This document shows, one piece after another, positions 1 through 6,481 of a stretch of 18,943 nt of DNA. The notes under the pieces are model-generated. The model was not told the DNA's origin. It made no database searches and saw only the letters and a list, made by a program, of their open reading frames with translations. The stretch is from an uncultured Lachnospiraceae bacterium (GTDB taxonomy: Bacteria > Bacillota > Clostridia > Lachnospirales > Lachnospiraceae). The DNA is taken from assembly GCA_900555195.1 (NCBI GenBank), contig USKC01000021.1:1-18943 (forward strand), given 5' to 3'. Position 1 is the stretch's first letter. Every line of letters begins with the position of its first letter. The position numbers and the translations under genes are program-made.

Positions 1-1931
1 CCGTGCGGATTCTGGCGGATCTGGTGGATATCCGGGATGAAAAATGGCGTAATGCCCTGGAAGGCTATCTGGGATGGAATAAGCTGACCCTGATCGTGGA
101 TCCGAAGTATATCAAGGATGCCATGGAGATCTATGAGGGGCTGGACGCGAAAAAGTTCTGGCGGGTTTCCCTTGCGGATACGGGGAAGATTGCGGAGCAG
201 GATTTTATTGCCAAACCGGGCTCTCTGGCCGAAGAAGCGGAATGTCCGGAAGGATATGTCCGGAAATATGTCAACTACCTGTTAGGCGGCGTGATCAAAT
301 GCGACGGGATCGATCAGCTGCGGGAATGCCGCGTGGGCGTCACTGCAGACTGCCTTTTGTACCGCGGCTATCAGCTTGGCAGGCTGAACCCGGAGCAGTA
401 TACGAAGAACGCCTTTATCGGTGAAAAGAGCCTCCGCAGGAGGCAGAAGGAACTGCAGACCGCTTTGGAGGGCCTGAATGAAAGAAAGGCGGCCTTCGAG
501 CAGGAAGAGGCGGAAGCAAAACGCCTGTTGGAACTGGAATACCTGCCAGAGGGCGCGGAGAACTATCTGGAACTGCAGGCGGACAGGGAAGACCGGAAGA
601 AAAAAGAAGAACAGCGAAAGCGGCTGGAACGCAAGATGGCCGAAGTGGGCAGCGGGACGGTGGAAGTCCTGAAGGAGCGTCTGCGCGAGGCGGCGGCCAG
701 ACAGAAGGTGCTGGAAGGCTCCATGGACGGCATCAAGATCCGGATTCATGATCTGGAAGTGCAGATCGAAAAGGCCCAGAAGGACTGCCTGGAAAAGAAT
801 GCGGAGCTGATTGAAAGACAAAGGGAGCTTGTATCCAAGGAGGTATGGGAAGAAGCGTTTGAGACCTGGTTTTCAGGGATCAGCCGCCCTGCCTTTGATG
901 CGCTCCTTGTGAAAAATGCTGCTGAGATCGCGTCGCAGCAGGCGGCCGCAAACAGCTGCCGGGATGAATTGGTGGAACTGCGCACGGAATATCTGCGCAG
1001 ACATCCGGGCCGCGATTTCTCCGCCAGCAGCCAGGAGAATACGGACTACCAGGAGCTGCTTACGCAGCTTTCCTGCGACCGGATCCGAGAATATGAGGAG
1101 ATGGCCGAGAAGCAGGCCCGCATTGCGGTGGAGCATTTTAAGGAAGATTTCATCTACAAGATCCGCAGCGCCATCAAGGAAGCCTTCATCCGTCGGGACG
1201 AGCTGAACCGGATCATCCGGAATCTGAACTTCGGCAAAGACAGGTACCAGTTCCGCATCACCCGGAACAAGGGAGCGGACGGCGAGTATTATGATATGTT
1301 CATGGACGAATCGCTGGAGATCGACCCCGCCACTCTGTCCGGGAAGCTGGAACACCAGATGGATCTGTTCTCCATGGAACATGAGAAACGTTACGGCAGG
1401 CTGATGAACGATCTGATCCGCATTTTCATCCCGCCCCAGGGCGCGGATGCGAGAGAGCAGGAAGAGGCAAAACGGAACATGGAGAAATATGCGGACTACC
1501 GCACCTATCTCTCCTTTGAGATGGAACAGATCGTGGAGGGAGAAGACCGGCTGGTGATCGGCTTAAGCCGGATGATACGCAAGAACTCCGGCGGCGAAGG
1601 ACAGAATCCCCTGTATGTGGCGCTGCTGGCCAGCTTTGCCCAGGCTTACCACATCAATCTGTCTCCCAAGCTTTCCAGGCGTCCCACCATCCGCCTCGTG
1701 GTGCTGGATGAGGCGTTTTCCAAGATGGATGCGGAGAAAGTGGCCAGCTGCATCGAATTGATCCGGGGGCTGGGATTCCAGGCAATCATCAGCGCCACCA
1801 ACGATAAGATACAGAACTATCTGGAGAATGTGGACAAAACCTTCGTATATGCGAATCCCAACAAGAGAAGCATCTCCATTCAGGAATTTGAAAAGAAGGA
1901 TTTCGGACAGCTGGATATGGAAGAGGAATAA
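1..1931 (+). CDS. jetC: Wadjet SMC-like ATPase JetC, C-terminal part (5' end outside window)
   Basis: JetC is the MukB/SMC-like ATPase of the Wadjet complex (JetABCD), which recognises and cleaves circular plasmid DNA in the cytoplasm. Only the last ~643 residues are visible: the frame is open at the left edge, so the N-terminal head with Walker A is missing. Visible in order: a hinge-like segment (first ~130 residues, with DEKWRNALEGYLG), a charged coiled coil rich in Glu/Lys/Arg (about 140-290), and the C-terminal head. The head has an ABC-signature-like SGGEGQ (S529) and a Walker B RLVVLDEAF (D569, E570) followed by the D-loop SKMD. This head, with GGEGQ rather than LSGGQ, fits the SMC-like ATPases of Wadjet and condensin-like systems. 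jetD follows after 18 bp, and jetA and jetB are expected to the left. The GTG at position 3 is very unlikely to be the true start. The assignment rests on these motifs plus the JetD neighbour. Confidence 0.88.
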   Translation, partial: VRILADLVDIRDEKWRNALEGYLGWNKLTLIVDPKYIKDAMEIYEGLDAKKFWRVSLADTGKIAEQDFIAKPGSLAEEAECPEGYVRKYVNYLLGGVIKCDGIDQLRECRVGVTADCLLYRGYQLGRLNPEQYTKNAFIGEKSLRRRQKELQTALEGLNERKAAFEQEEAEAKRLLELEYLPEGAENYLELQADREDRKKKEEQRKRLERKMAEVGSGTVEVLKERLREAAARQKVLEGSMDGIKIRIHDLEVQIEKAQKDCLEKNAELIERQRELVSKEVWEEAFETWFSGISRPAFDALLVKNAAEIASQQAAANSCRDELVELRTEYLRRHPGRDFSASSQENTDYQELLTQLSCDRIREYEEMAEKQARIAVEHFKEDFIYKIRSAIKEAFIRRDELNRIIRNLNFGKDRYQFRITRNKGADGEYYDMFMDESLEIDPATLSGKLEHQMDLFSMEHEKRYGRLMNDLIRIFIPPQGADAREQEEAKRNMEKYADYRTYLSFEMEQIVEGEDRLVIGLSRMIRKNSGGEGQNPLYVALLASFAQAYHINLSPKLSRRPTIRLVVLDEAFSKMDAEKVASCIELIRGLGFQAIISATNDKIQNYLENVDKTFVYANPNKRSISIQEFEKKDFGQLDMEEE

Positions 1932-1949
1932 TCGGGAAGGAGGGCCGGG

Positions 1950-3206
1950 ATGGAAGCGCGCTATGCTGTGATCGGAGCGATACTGGACAGATATGAGGAA
2001 CATTCCAAAGACTGGATGGGTTACCGCGATCAGGCGGGCAACCGTTCCCTGCCCGTAACCCAGAAGCTGTATGATGAGGTGGGAAGGGGAAGGCTGAATC
2101 AGGAGGTCCTGGCCCTGGAAAAGGAGGGGCTCGTACGGGGAAAATGGTATGCCCACGGGAGTGAACTGGAGCGGATCGGCTATTCCCTGAAGGATATGCC
2201 CCGTTTCTACGCCTGTGACGGGCGACAGCCGAAGGCGGAACGAGTGGAGGGGTATCGGAAAGAACTGGAAGCGATCCTGCAGGATGATTCCCTGCAGGAC
2301 TGGATCAGAAGCTGTTTTACGGTTCTGCTGGACGCGCTTGGGAAGGGCAGAATTCCGGAGGAATATGGCTGGGAAGAGGAAAAACGGGCATTGTATTTCC
2401 GGACGCTGCTGGCGCTGGGAACGCTTAAGGAACCCACATACCGGAGGGTGTTCGGCAGGCAGTACCTGGGCTCGTCCAAGGCTTTCGGAAAGAAGCTGCA
2501 GGCCCGCATCCTCTCTGATGCCAGACGGTTTCATCCGGATGTGGATCCCGATCCGGACGTCATGCATGACGATGAAGCGCTTTCCCAGCTTTATCTGGAG
2601 ACATATAATCAGGAGCTTCAGATAAAGGGCCCGCTCCGGCTCATGCTGGACGGAAGGATTCTGGATCTGTCCGCATTCCGATACGGAGCGGTGCTGAACG
2701 CCGACACCATGAAACATGCGGATATTCCCGGAGAACAGCCCATCCGAAAGGTGGTTACCGTGGAAAACAAAGCCAATTTTATGGCTGCGCCCTATGAAGA
2801 AGGCTGTCTTCTCATCTATACTCACGGATTTTTCTCCCCCAAGGAGAGGGATTTCCTGAACCGGCTGAGAGAGGCGCTTGACGGAGGGCGTGCGGAAGGT
2901 TCCGAAGACTCTTGTCCGGTGATTTCTGCGGACAAATCAAAGAGCGGCGTCCGCTATTATCATACAGGTGATCTGGATTACGGCGGCATTCGGATTTACC
3001 AGTCCATTCAAGAGAAGATCTTTCCCGGCCTGCAGCCGCTTTGGATGGATCGGGCTACCTTTTTCCAACACCTGGAAGGTGGGGAGAAAAGGGAAGAAGC
3101 CTATCTGAGTAAACTGCGTTCCTTAGCGGTGCCGGAAGAACTGCAGGAATTAAAAGATTGTATTCTGGATACAGGATGCACCATCGAACAGGAAAGTTTG
3201 CTGTGA
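1950..3206 (+). CDS. jetD: Wadjet nuclease subunit JetD (Toprim, DUF2220-like)
   Basis: JetD is the nuclease subunit of Wadjet, related to topoisomerase VI subunit A; it cuts plasmid DNA after the JetABC motor has extruded it. The 418-residue product has an N-terminal helical/winged-helix-like region and a C-terminal Toprim domain. Catalytic metal ligands are visible: Glu272 in VTVENKANF and the DxD pair Asp341/Asp343 in TGDLDYGGIRIY. This is the hallmark arrangement of the JetD C-terminal family. The ATG is preceded by a strong AAGGAGG (about 1937-1943) and starts 18 bp after the jetC stop, so the two are co-transcribed and probably translationally close. No key residue is missing and the reading frame is intact. 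The Wadjet subtype (I, II or III) cannot be fixed because jetA and jetB are outside the window. The end converges on the minus-strand DUF1905 gene. Confidence 0.9.
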   Translation: MEARYAVIGAILDRYEEHSKDWMGYRDQAGNRSLPVTQKLYDEVGRGRLNQEVLALEKEGLVRGKWYAHGSELERIGYSLKDMPRFYACDGRQPKAERVEGYRKELEAILQDDSLQDWIRSCFTVLLDALGKGRIPEEYGWEEEKRALYFRTLLALGTLKEPTYRRVFGRQYLGSSKAFGKKLQARILSDARRFHPDVDPDPDVMHDDEALSQLYLETYNQELQIKGPLRLMLDGRILDLSAFRYGAVLNADTMKHADIPGEQPIRKVVTVENKANFMAAPYEEGCLLIYTHGFFSPKERDFLNRLREALDGGRAEGSEDSCPVISADKSKSGVRYYHTGDLDYGGIRIYQSIQEKIFPGLQPLWMDRATFFQHLEGGEKREEAYLSKLRSLAVPEELQELKDCILDTGCTIEQESLL

Positions 3207-3269
3207 GCAGGAAGCGCCAGCGGGAATGCGAGGGCCAAGGGGCCGCTAAGCGCGCGCTTCCTGCTCACA
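3202..3269. terminator. Long hairpin joining the convergent ends of jetD and the DUF1905 gene
   Basis: A perfect 16-bp inverted repeat, TGTGAGCAGGAAGCGC at 3202-3217 and its complement at 3254-3269, encloses a 36-bp loop. The loop can fold further through AGCGG (3219-3223) with CCGCT (3243-3247). The left arm contains the jetD stop codon and the right arm lies inside the last codons of the opposing gene. It probably protects or ends both transcripts. There is no T-tract on either side, so intrinsic termination is uncertain. Confidence 0.5.
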
Positions 3270-3896
3270 CCATTTGGCGATTTCTCCGATCAATTCCAGG
3301 GGAAGCGGTTTCTCATAGGGGAACTGTATCGCGCCCTTGCTCGTCTTATATGGGCGCAGCCTGTCCGCAAATACTTCGATCGCCTTTGGTCCCGGATACA
3401 TGCCGATATGTTTCCGGAAGGCGGCAAACTGAATCAGGTTTCGCCTCTTCCAGTATGTGGGCATGCTCCAGGAAATTTTCTCCACGGCGTCCGGGAGAGC
3501 TGCACGGATGGCGGCGTTCACCTTCTCCAGATAGGGCTGGACGGATTCGGGCTGCTGCCCGATATACTCCGCAATGGTTTTGGGAGGCTCTTTATGTTCC
3601 GTGCACGCCTCCGCATCGGGGACGGATATGGACACATGTATGGTGTCTCCGGGCTGTTTGCCGATTTTTTCCCGGATGTCTTTGCGCACGCCGATGATAT
3701 AACAGACCGAACCGTCTTCGTTTTTAACGCCCATATTTACGATGCTTCCGCTGTAGGAAACACCGTCGAAAGCTGCCTGTACCTTTATCCGGCCTTTTCC
3801 GAACTCCTTGCGGATATCATAGGGAAACCGGACATAGGCGCCTCCCTTTTCGGGAACGGATTCGATGACAGCTTGAAATTCATATTTCTTACGCAT
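3246..3896 (-). CDS. DUF1905 / DUF1801 (YdhG-like) two-domain protein
   Basis: This 216-residue soluble protein has two recognisable parts. Residues 1-~92 (EFQAVIESVPEKGGAYVRFP through GDTIHVSISV) match the small beta-barrel DUF1905 family. Residues ~110-212 (TIAEYI, ISWSMPTYW, LIQFAAFRKHIGMYPGPKAI, IQFPYEKPLP) match DUF1801/YdhG, a fold found in many Firmicutes with no settled biochemical role. The fusion of the two domains is common. No catalytic motif, signal peptide or membrane segment is seen. The start is chosen because DUF1905 proteins begin close to this point; only a weak purine stretch (GAAAAGAG) lies directly before the ATG. The gene faces jetD and its last codons form part of a shared inverted repeat. 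Its leader carries a palindrome and a pentanucleotide repeat. A link to Wadjet function is not supported by anything but position. Confidence 0.85.
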   Translation of the reverse strand: MRKKYEFQAVIESVPEKGGAYVRFPYDIRKEFGKGRIKVQAAFDGVSYSGSIVNMGVKNEDGSVCYIIGVRKDIREKIGKQPGDTIHVSISVPDAEACTEHKEPPKTIAEYIGQQPESVQPYLEKVNAAIRAALPDAVEKISWSMPTYWKRRNLIQFAAFRKHIGMYPGPKAIEVFADRLRPYKTSKGAIQFPYEKPLPLELIGEIAKWCEQEARA

Positions 3897-3910
3897 ATGC
3901 TCTTTTCGTG

Positions 3911-3938
3911 TAACAATTCAGACAAGCCTGAACTGTTA
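3911..3938. promoter_or_regulatory. 28-bp near-perfect palindrome in the DUF1905 gene leader
   Basis: Arms TAACAATTCAG (3911-3921) and CTGAACTGTTA (3928-3938) are complementary at 10 of 11 positions around a 6-bp spacer. The site ends 14 bp before the minus-strand start codon. It could be an operator for a dimeric repressor, or an mRNA hairpin between an upstream GGAGAAGGAGAAG purine tract and the start codon. Which of the two is not decidable from sequence. Confidence 0.5.
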
Positions 3939-3951
3939 TCTTCTCCTTCTC

Positions 3952-3975
3952 CTTTTCTTTTCTTTTCTTTTCTTT
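3952..3975. repeat. Pentanucleotide microsatellite (CTTTT, about 4.8 copies)
   Basis: CTTTT is repeated four times plus a partial CTTT, directly followed by G. On the minus strand it reads AAAAG repeats in the leader of the DUF1905 gene, leading into GGAGAAGGAGAAG. Such a tract can change length by slippage and so shift spacing upstream of a gene. It lies outside any coding frame that I trust. Confidence 0.8.
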
Positions 3976-3977
3976 GC

Positions 3978-3997
3978 GCTTCCGGCGTGGCGGAAGC
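3978..3997. repeat. Short perfect hairpin
   Basis: GCTTCCG (3978-3984) and CGGAAGC (3991-3997) form a 7-bp perfect stem with a 6-nt loop. It sits immediately upstream (minus strand) of the AAAAG repeat tract. On the plus strand it is followed by TGTTTCTTT, a poor T-tract. It may be part of the minus-strand leader; no firm role. Confidence 0.4.
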
Positions 3998-4096
3998 TGT
4001 TTCTTTGCTTGGATATTTCAGCTTGGGCACGAAGGGAATACCGCTCTCATGAAACGGTTGGCACACAAAGCTTGATGGGCACTTTTAGTATATGCC

Positions 4097-4110
4097 TATT
4101 TGTACAAATA
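4097..4110. promoter_or_regulatory. 14-bp perfect palindrome, possible operator
   Basis: TATTTGTACAAATA is its own reverse complement. Its half-site TTTGTA is also the half-site of the dyad over the toxin-antitoxin promoter (TTTGTATAT / ATATACAAA), suggesting an additional upstream binding site for the same protein. It also lies just upstream of a TATACT box readable on the minus strand (4092 to 4087), so it might instead control the DUF1905 gene. Confidence 0.45.
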
Positions 4111-4167
4111 AAAAAGTTGCATTTTGAAGAAAAAGAAGTTTATGAGTATCATGTGTGATTTCCTATA

Positions 4168-4193
4168 AATATCTCTATTCAAATTGAGATATT
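4168..4193. promoter_or_regulatory. Inverted repeat upstream of the toxin-antitoxin promoter
   Basis: AATATCTC (4168-4175) and GAGATATT (4186-4193) form an 8-bp perfect dyad around a 10-bp AT-rich spacer, about 35 bp upstream of the -35 element of the antitoxin gene. It is a candidate accessory protein-binding site. The rest of the 4067-4226 stretch is AT-rich and shows no gene. Confidence 0.35.
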
Positions 4194-4226
4194 CAAATCG
4201 AACGTTTTATATCGCACGATAATATA

Positions 4227-4268
4227 TTGGTATTTTCGCCCGATTTGTATATAATAACAATATACAAA
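4227..4268 (+). promoter_or_regulatory. Promoter with overlapping operator for the toxin-antitoxin pair
   Basis: A -35 TTGGTA (4227-4232) and a perfect -10 TATAAT (4250-4255) are separated by 17 bp. The -10 is embedded in a 9-bp perfect dyad, TTTGTATAT (4244-4252) and ATATACAAA (4260-4268), with a 7-bp spacer. Antitoxins of the Phd/YefM family commonly bind such dyads over their own promoter and repress it with the toxin as co-repressor. A strong AAAGGAGG follows at 4283-4290. Confidence 0.75.
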
Positions 4269-4297
4269 AGTACACCTCGATCAAAGGAGGGATTCGT

Positions 4298-4519
4298 ATG
4301 ATCGTTACCGCAACGGAATTTAAAACCAATCTCGGAAAATATCTGGAAATGGCAACGTCCCAGGATATTTTTATTACCAAGAATGGAAAAAGCATTGCCC
4401 GTCTCACAAGCCCCGCTGTCGATAAGCTGGCGCTTCTGGACGACCTCGTAGGGATTGTTCCGGAAGATCAGGCGATGGATGAAAATACCGTACGAGAGGA
4501 GCGGCTGTCCAGACAATGA
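4298..4519 (+). CDS. Type II antitoxin, Phd/YefM family
   Basis: This 73-residue protein would neutralise the PIN toxin encoded next to it and bind DNA to autoregulate the operon. The N-terminus MIVTATEFKTNLGKYLEMA, followed by DIFITKNGKSIARL, is the characteristic Phd/YefM DNA-binding fold. The acidic C-terminal tail (about residues 50-73) is the expected toxin-wrapping segment. AAAGGAGG lies 7 bp before the ATG, so the start is well supported. It overlaps the toxin gene by 4 bp (ATGA), typical of translational coupling. The gene is preceded by a promoter that overlaps a dyad operator, fitting conditional self-repression. Confidence in the family is high; the exact toxin partnership is inferred from overlap. 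Confidence 0.92.
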   Translation: MIVTATEFKTNLGKYLEMATSQDIFITKNGKSIARLTSPAVDKLALLDDLVGIVPEDQAMDENTVREERLSRQ

Positions 4520-4923
4520 GAATACTGATTGATACCAATATCATTCTGGATATTATCCAGAAACGGGAACCATTCTTCTCGGATTCCTACCAGGCCCTCC
4601 GCAAGGCCATTGAAGCCGGTGCGGAATGTCTGATCTTTGCATCCGCTGCTACGGATATTTTCTATATGCTCCGCAAGGCGTTCCAATCCGCACAAAGGGC
4701 AAAGGAGCGGATCGAACAGCTTTCCCAGATCGTCACCTTTGCGGACGTACAGGGCGTAGATATTCATACCGCACTCATGCGCTCCATGCCGGACTTTGAA
4801 GACGAAGTTATGGATGCCGTGGCAGAACGGAACGGCGCAAGCTATATCCTTACGAGGAATATCAGGGACTTTGCCGGTTCCTCCGTTCCGGCGATCACGC
4901 CGACAGAATTTTTGAAAAAGTGA
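4516..4923 (+). CDS. PIN-domain ribonuclease toxin (VapC-like)
   Basis: PIN-domain toxins are metal-dependent RNases that cut tRNA, rRNA or mRNA and arrest growth when the antitoxin is lost. The 135 residues have the usual VapC length. The acidic active-site set is visible: Asp6 in LIDTNIILD, Asp47 in SAATDIFYML, Asp96/Asp100 in DFEDEVMDAVAE, and Asp118 in the closing TRNIRDF motif. The start ATG overlaps the antitoxin stop (ATGA) and relies on coupling, since the nearby GAGGAG (about 4496-4501) is the only SD-like stretch. The pairing of a PIN toxin with a Phd/YefM antitoxin, rather than a classical VapB, is well known in Firmicutes. The reading frame is intact and no active-site residue appears lost. 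RNA target unknown. Confidence 0.92.
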   Translation: MRILIDTNIILDIIQKREPFFSDSYQALRKAIEAGAECLIFASAATDIFYMLRKAFQSAQRAKERIEQLSQIVTFADVQGVDIHTALMRSMPDFEDEVMDAVAERNGASYILTRNIRDFAGSSVPAITPTEFLKK

Positions 4924-5043
4924 CAGATACTCTGTGGGCCGCGTGGCGTGCAGGCTCCCCAATACAGCCGAATGGATAGTCTCCCCACCCCATGAAAAGT
5001 AATCTGTACGGCAGCGGTTTTCTGTATACATTTTCAAAAAAGG

Positions 5044-5072
5044 ATGAAAAGCCTCTCAGAATTTGCTATACT
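5044..5072 (+). promoter_or_regulatory. Extended -10 promoter for the TPR lipoprotein gene
   Basis: TGC-TATACT gives an extended -10 (TG at 5064-5065, TATACT 5067-5072). ATGAAA at 5044-5049, 17 bp upstream, is a 4-of-6 match to -35. It lies about 90 bp before the lipoprotein start. The rest of the 4924-5161 gap holds no convincing gene or terminator. Confidence 0.5.
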
Positions 5073-5161
5073 ATATGGATAAACAAAAGAAAACAGAAAA
5101 CGGCATTTTATGAATCCCAAAGATTCATACGGCAGAAGGCGAAGAAGCGAGTGTATATGAA

Positions 5162-6208
5162 ATGAAGAAAAAGCGAATGATGGCAGCGGCTCTTGGCGCG
5201 TTGTTTCTTTCTGTGGCCTCGGGCTGCGGTTCCGGCGGGAATGAGAATCTGACGCAGGGGCTTAGCCTGGTGGAACAGCTGAATTATGAAGAGGCGTTGA
5301 ATTGTTTTGATGCGGCGCTGTTGAATAAAGAGGATGCGCAGCAGGCTTACCGGGGAATGGGACTTGCCTATATGGGGATGTCTCAATATGACAAGGCTGC
5401 GGAAAGCCTGGAGAGGGCGCTTACCTACAGCGATTCCAAGCTGGATCAGATCGATTACGATATTAATTATTATCTCGCCACCGCTTATTATAAGCAGGGC
5501 GAACTGGATAAAGCGCGGAATGTATATGAGGCGATCGTGGATCTGCGCCCGAAGGAAAAGACAGCGTACTACCTGAAAGGGGTGGTGGAGCTGGAGCAGG
5601 GGAATACGGACGCGGCAAAGGCGGATTTTGACAAAGCGGTTGAGATCGACGCCCAGGATTATGATATGCGGATCAATATTTTCTGCAGCTGTGCGGAGAA
5701 CGGGCAGCAGGAACTGGGACAGGAATATCTGCAGGCCGTGCTGGATGGAGAGGGCGAGAATCTCAGCAGCTATAACAGAGGGCGCATGTATTATTATCTG
5801 GGAGATTATGAAAACGCGCGCAGCAATCTGGAAACGGCAAAAGATGAGGATGCGACCGCAGACTGCGTCCGGCTGCTGGGACAGACCTATGAACAGCTGG
5901 GGGACTACAATTATGCTGCAAGCGTGTACAGCAATTATCTGAACGAGACGCCGGATGCGCAGATGTACAATCAGCTGGGGCTGTGTGAACTGCGGATAGG
6001 AAATTATGATACGGCCCTGGAAGCTTTTCAGTCGGGCATAGCCATAGAAGAGAACCAGATCATGCAGATCTTAAAGTTTAATGAGATTGTGGCATATGAG
6101 TATCTGGGCGAGTTCGATCAGGCGACCATTCTGATGGAATCCTATCTTGCCACTTATCCGGATGACGAGAAAGCGCAGCGGGAATATGCATTCCTGCAGA
6201 CAAGATAG
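5162..6208 (+). CDS. TPR-repeat lipoprotein
   Basis: This 348-residue protein has a lysine-rich N-terminus (MKKKR), a hydrophobic stretch, and a lipobox ASGC with Cys22. It should be exported, lipidated and anchored on the outer face of the membrane. The mature part consists almost wholly of tetratricopeptide repeats; about eight can be read. Examples are YEEALNCFDAALL, YDKAAESLERALTY, LDKARNVYEAIVDL, TDAAKADFDKAVEI, YNYAASVYSNYLN, YDTALEAFQSGIAI and FDQATILMESYLATYP. TPR arrays are protein-binding scaffolds; no enzymatic domain is present. Start choice: the ATG leads directly into the signal peptide, with only a weak SD (purine-rich AGAAGGCGAAGAAG upstream). It is a single-gene unit with its own promoter, not obviously linked to its neighbours. 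Its partner is unknown, though cell-envelope processes are plausible. Confidence 0.85.
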   Translation: MKKKRMMAAALGALFLSVASGCGSGGNENLTQGLSLVEQLNYEEALNCFDAALLNKEDAQQAYRGMGLAYMGMSQYDKAAESLERALTYSDSKLDQIDYDINYYLATAYYKQGELDKARNVYEAIVDLRPKEKTAYYLKGVVELEQGNTDAAKADFDKAVEIDAQDYDMRINIFCSCAENGQQELGQEYLQAVLDGEGENLSSYNRGRMYYYLGDYENARSNLETAKDEDATADCVRLLGQTYEQLGDYNYAASVYSNYLNETPDAQMYNQLGLCELRIGNYDTALEAFQSGIAIEENQIMQILKFNEIVAYEYLGEFDQATILMESYLATYPDDEKAQREYAFLQTR

Positions 6209-6290
6209 AAAACGGCTGGCAGCAGGCCCGGAAGACAGGGATAAGTCCGTAACAGTTCGGATATGCCGGAGCGGTTATATATATGTAAAA

Positions 6291-6338
6291 CTACAATATT
6301 TATTATTGAACGCGGTTTTGAAATACAATATCTTGTGG
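6291..6338 (+). promoter_or_regulatory. Tandem NrdR-box-like sites upstream of nrdD
   Basis: Two 16-bp sites, at 6291-6306 and 6323-6338, contain cores CAATATTTAT and CAATATCTTG. Each matches 9 of 10 positions of the NrdR core CWATATWTWG. Their starts are exactly 32 bp apart, three helical turns, which is the characteristic geometry of NrdR box pairs. The second box ends 7 bp before the -35 element. NrdR is the ATP/dATP-sensing repressor of ribonucleotide reductase genes; its gene is not in the window. Confidence 0.75.
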
Positions 6339-6345
6339 GGCGGCA

Positions 6346-6374
6346 TTGACTTCCTATAGAAAAGGTGTTACAAT
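6346..6374 (+). promoter_or_regulatory. nrdD promoter
   Basis: TTGACT (6346-6351) and TACAAT (6369-6374) are separated by exactly 17 bp, and a TG at 6366-6367 gives an extended -10. Transcription should start near 6381, giving a leader of about 175 nt. The NrdR-like boxes lie immediately upstream. Confidence 0.8.
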
Positions 6375-6392
6375 AACTGCATCGCTCGTTAT

Positions 6393-6432
6393 GAGGATGG
6401 GTGTCCATCCATTGGGATGGACACTCATCCTT
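6393..6432 (+). promoter_or_regulatory. Strong hairpin in the nrdD 5' leader
   Basis: GGATGGGTGTCCATCC (6395-6410) pairs with GGATGGACACTCATCC (6415-6430) along 16 positions, with a single G-U pair and an ATTG loop; A6394-T6431 extends it. It begins about 12 nt after the predicted transcription start. It is followed by TTTA only, so it is not a full intrinsic terminator. It could stabilise the mRNA or be one state of a leader switch. Confidence 0.6.
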
Positions 6433-6459
6433 TATCGACACCGAGGGGTATATTTTCCA

Positions 6460-6481
6460 GGCCATTCCTTCGTGGATGGCC
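6460..6481 (+). promoter_or_regulatory. Second leader hairpin upstream of nrdD
   Basis: GGCCATTCC (6460-6468) pairs with GGATGGCC (6474-6481) as an 8-bp stem with one bulged T and a TTCGT loop. Its 3' strand carries another copy of the GGATGG word found in the first hairpin, so the two could exchange pairing. The following 75 nt to the nrdD start carry a repeated GGTATAT word and the AAAGGGGG ribosome binding site (6541-6548). Confidence 0.45.

Noticed and set aside
1563..2825. 420-residue open frame on the minus strand antisense to jetC and jetD
   Set aside because: It mirrors the codon structure of the two recognised Wadjet genes, has no ribosome binding site and shows no family motif.
3158..4052. 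Plus-strand frames antisense to the DUF1905/DUF1801 gene
   Set aside because: The minus-strand product has two recognisable domains; the plus frames do not.
3785..4066. 93-residue minus-strand frame over the CTTTT tract
   Set aside because: A low-complexity Lys/Glu run made by the repeat, overlapping the DUF1905 gene in another frame; no start signal.
4193..5037. Minus-strand frames covering the antitoxin and toxin
   Set aside because: Both plus-strand genes have clear families, an RBS, a promoter and a 4-bp overlap; the minus frames have none.
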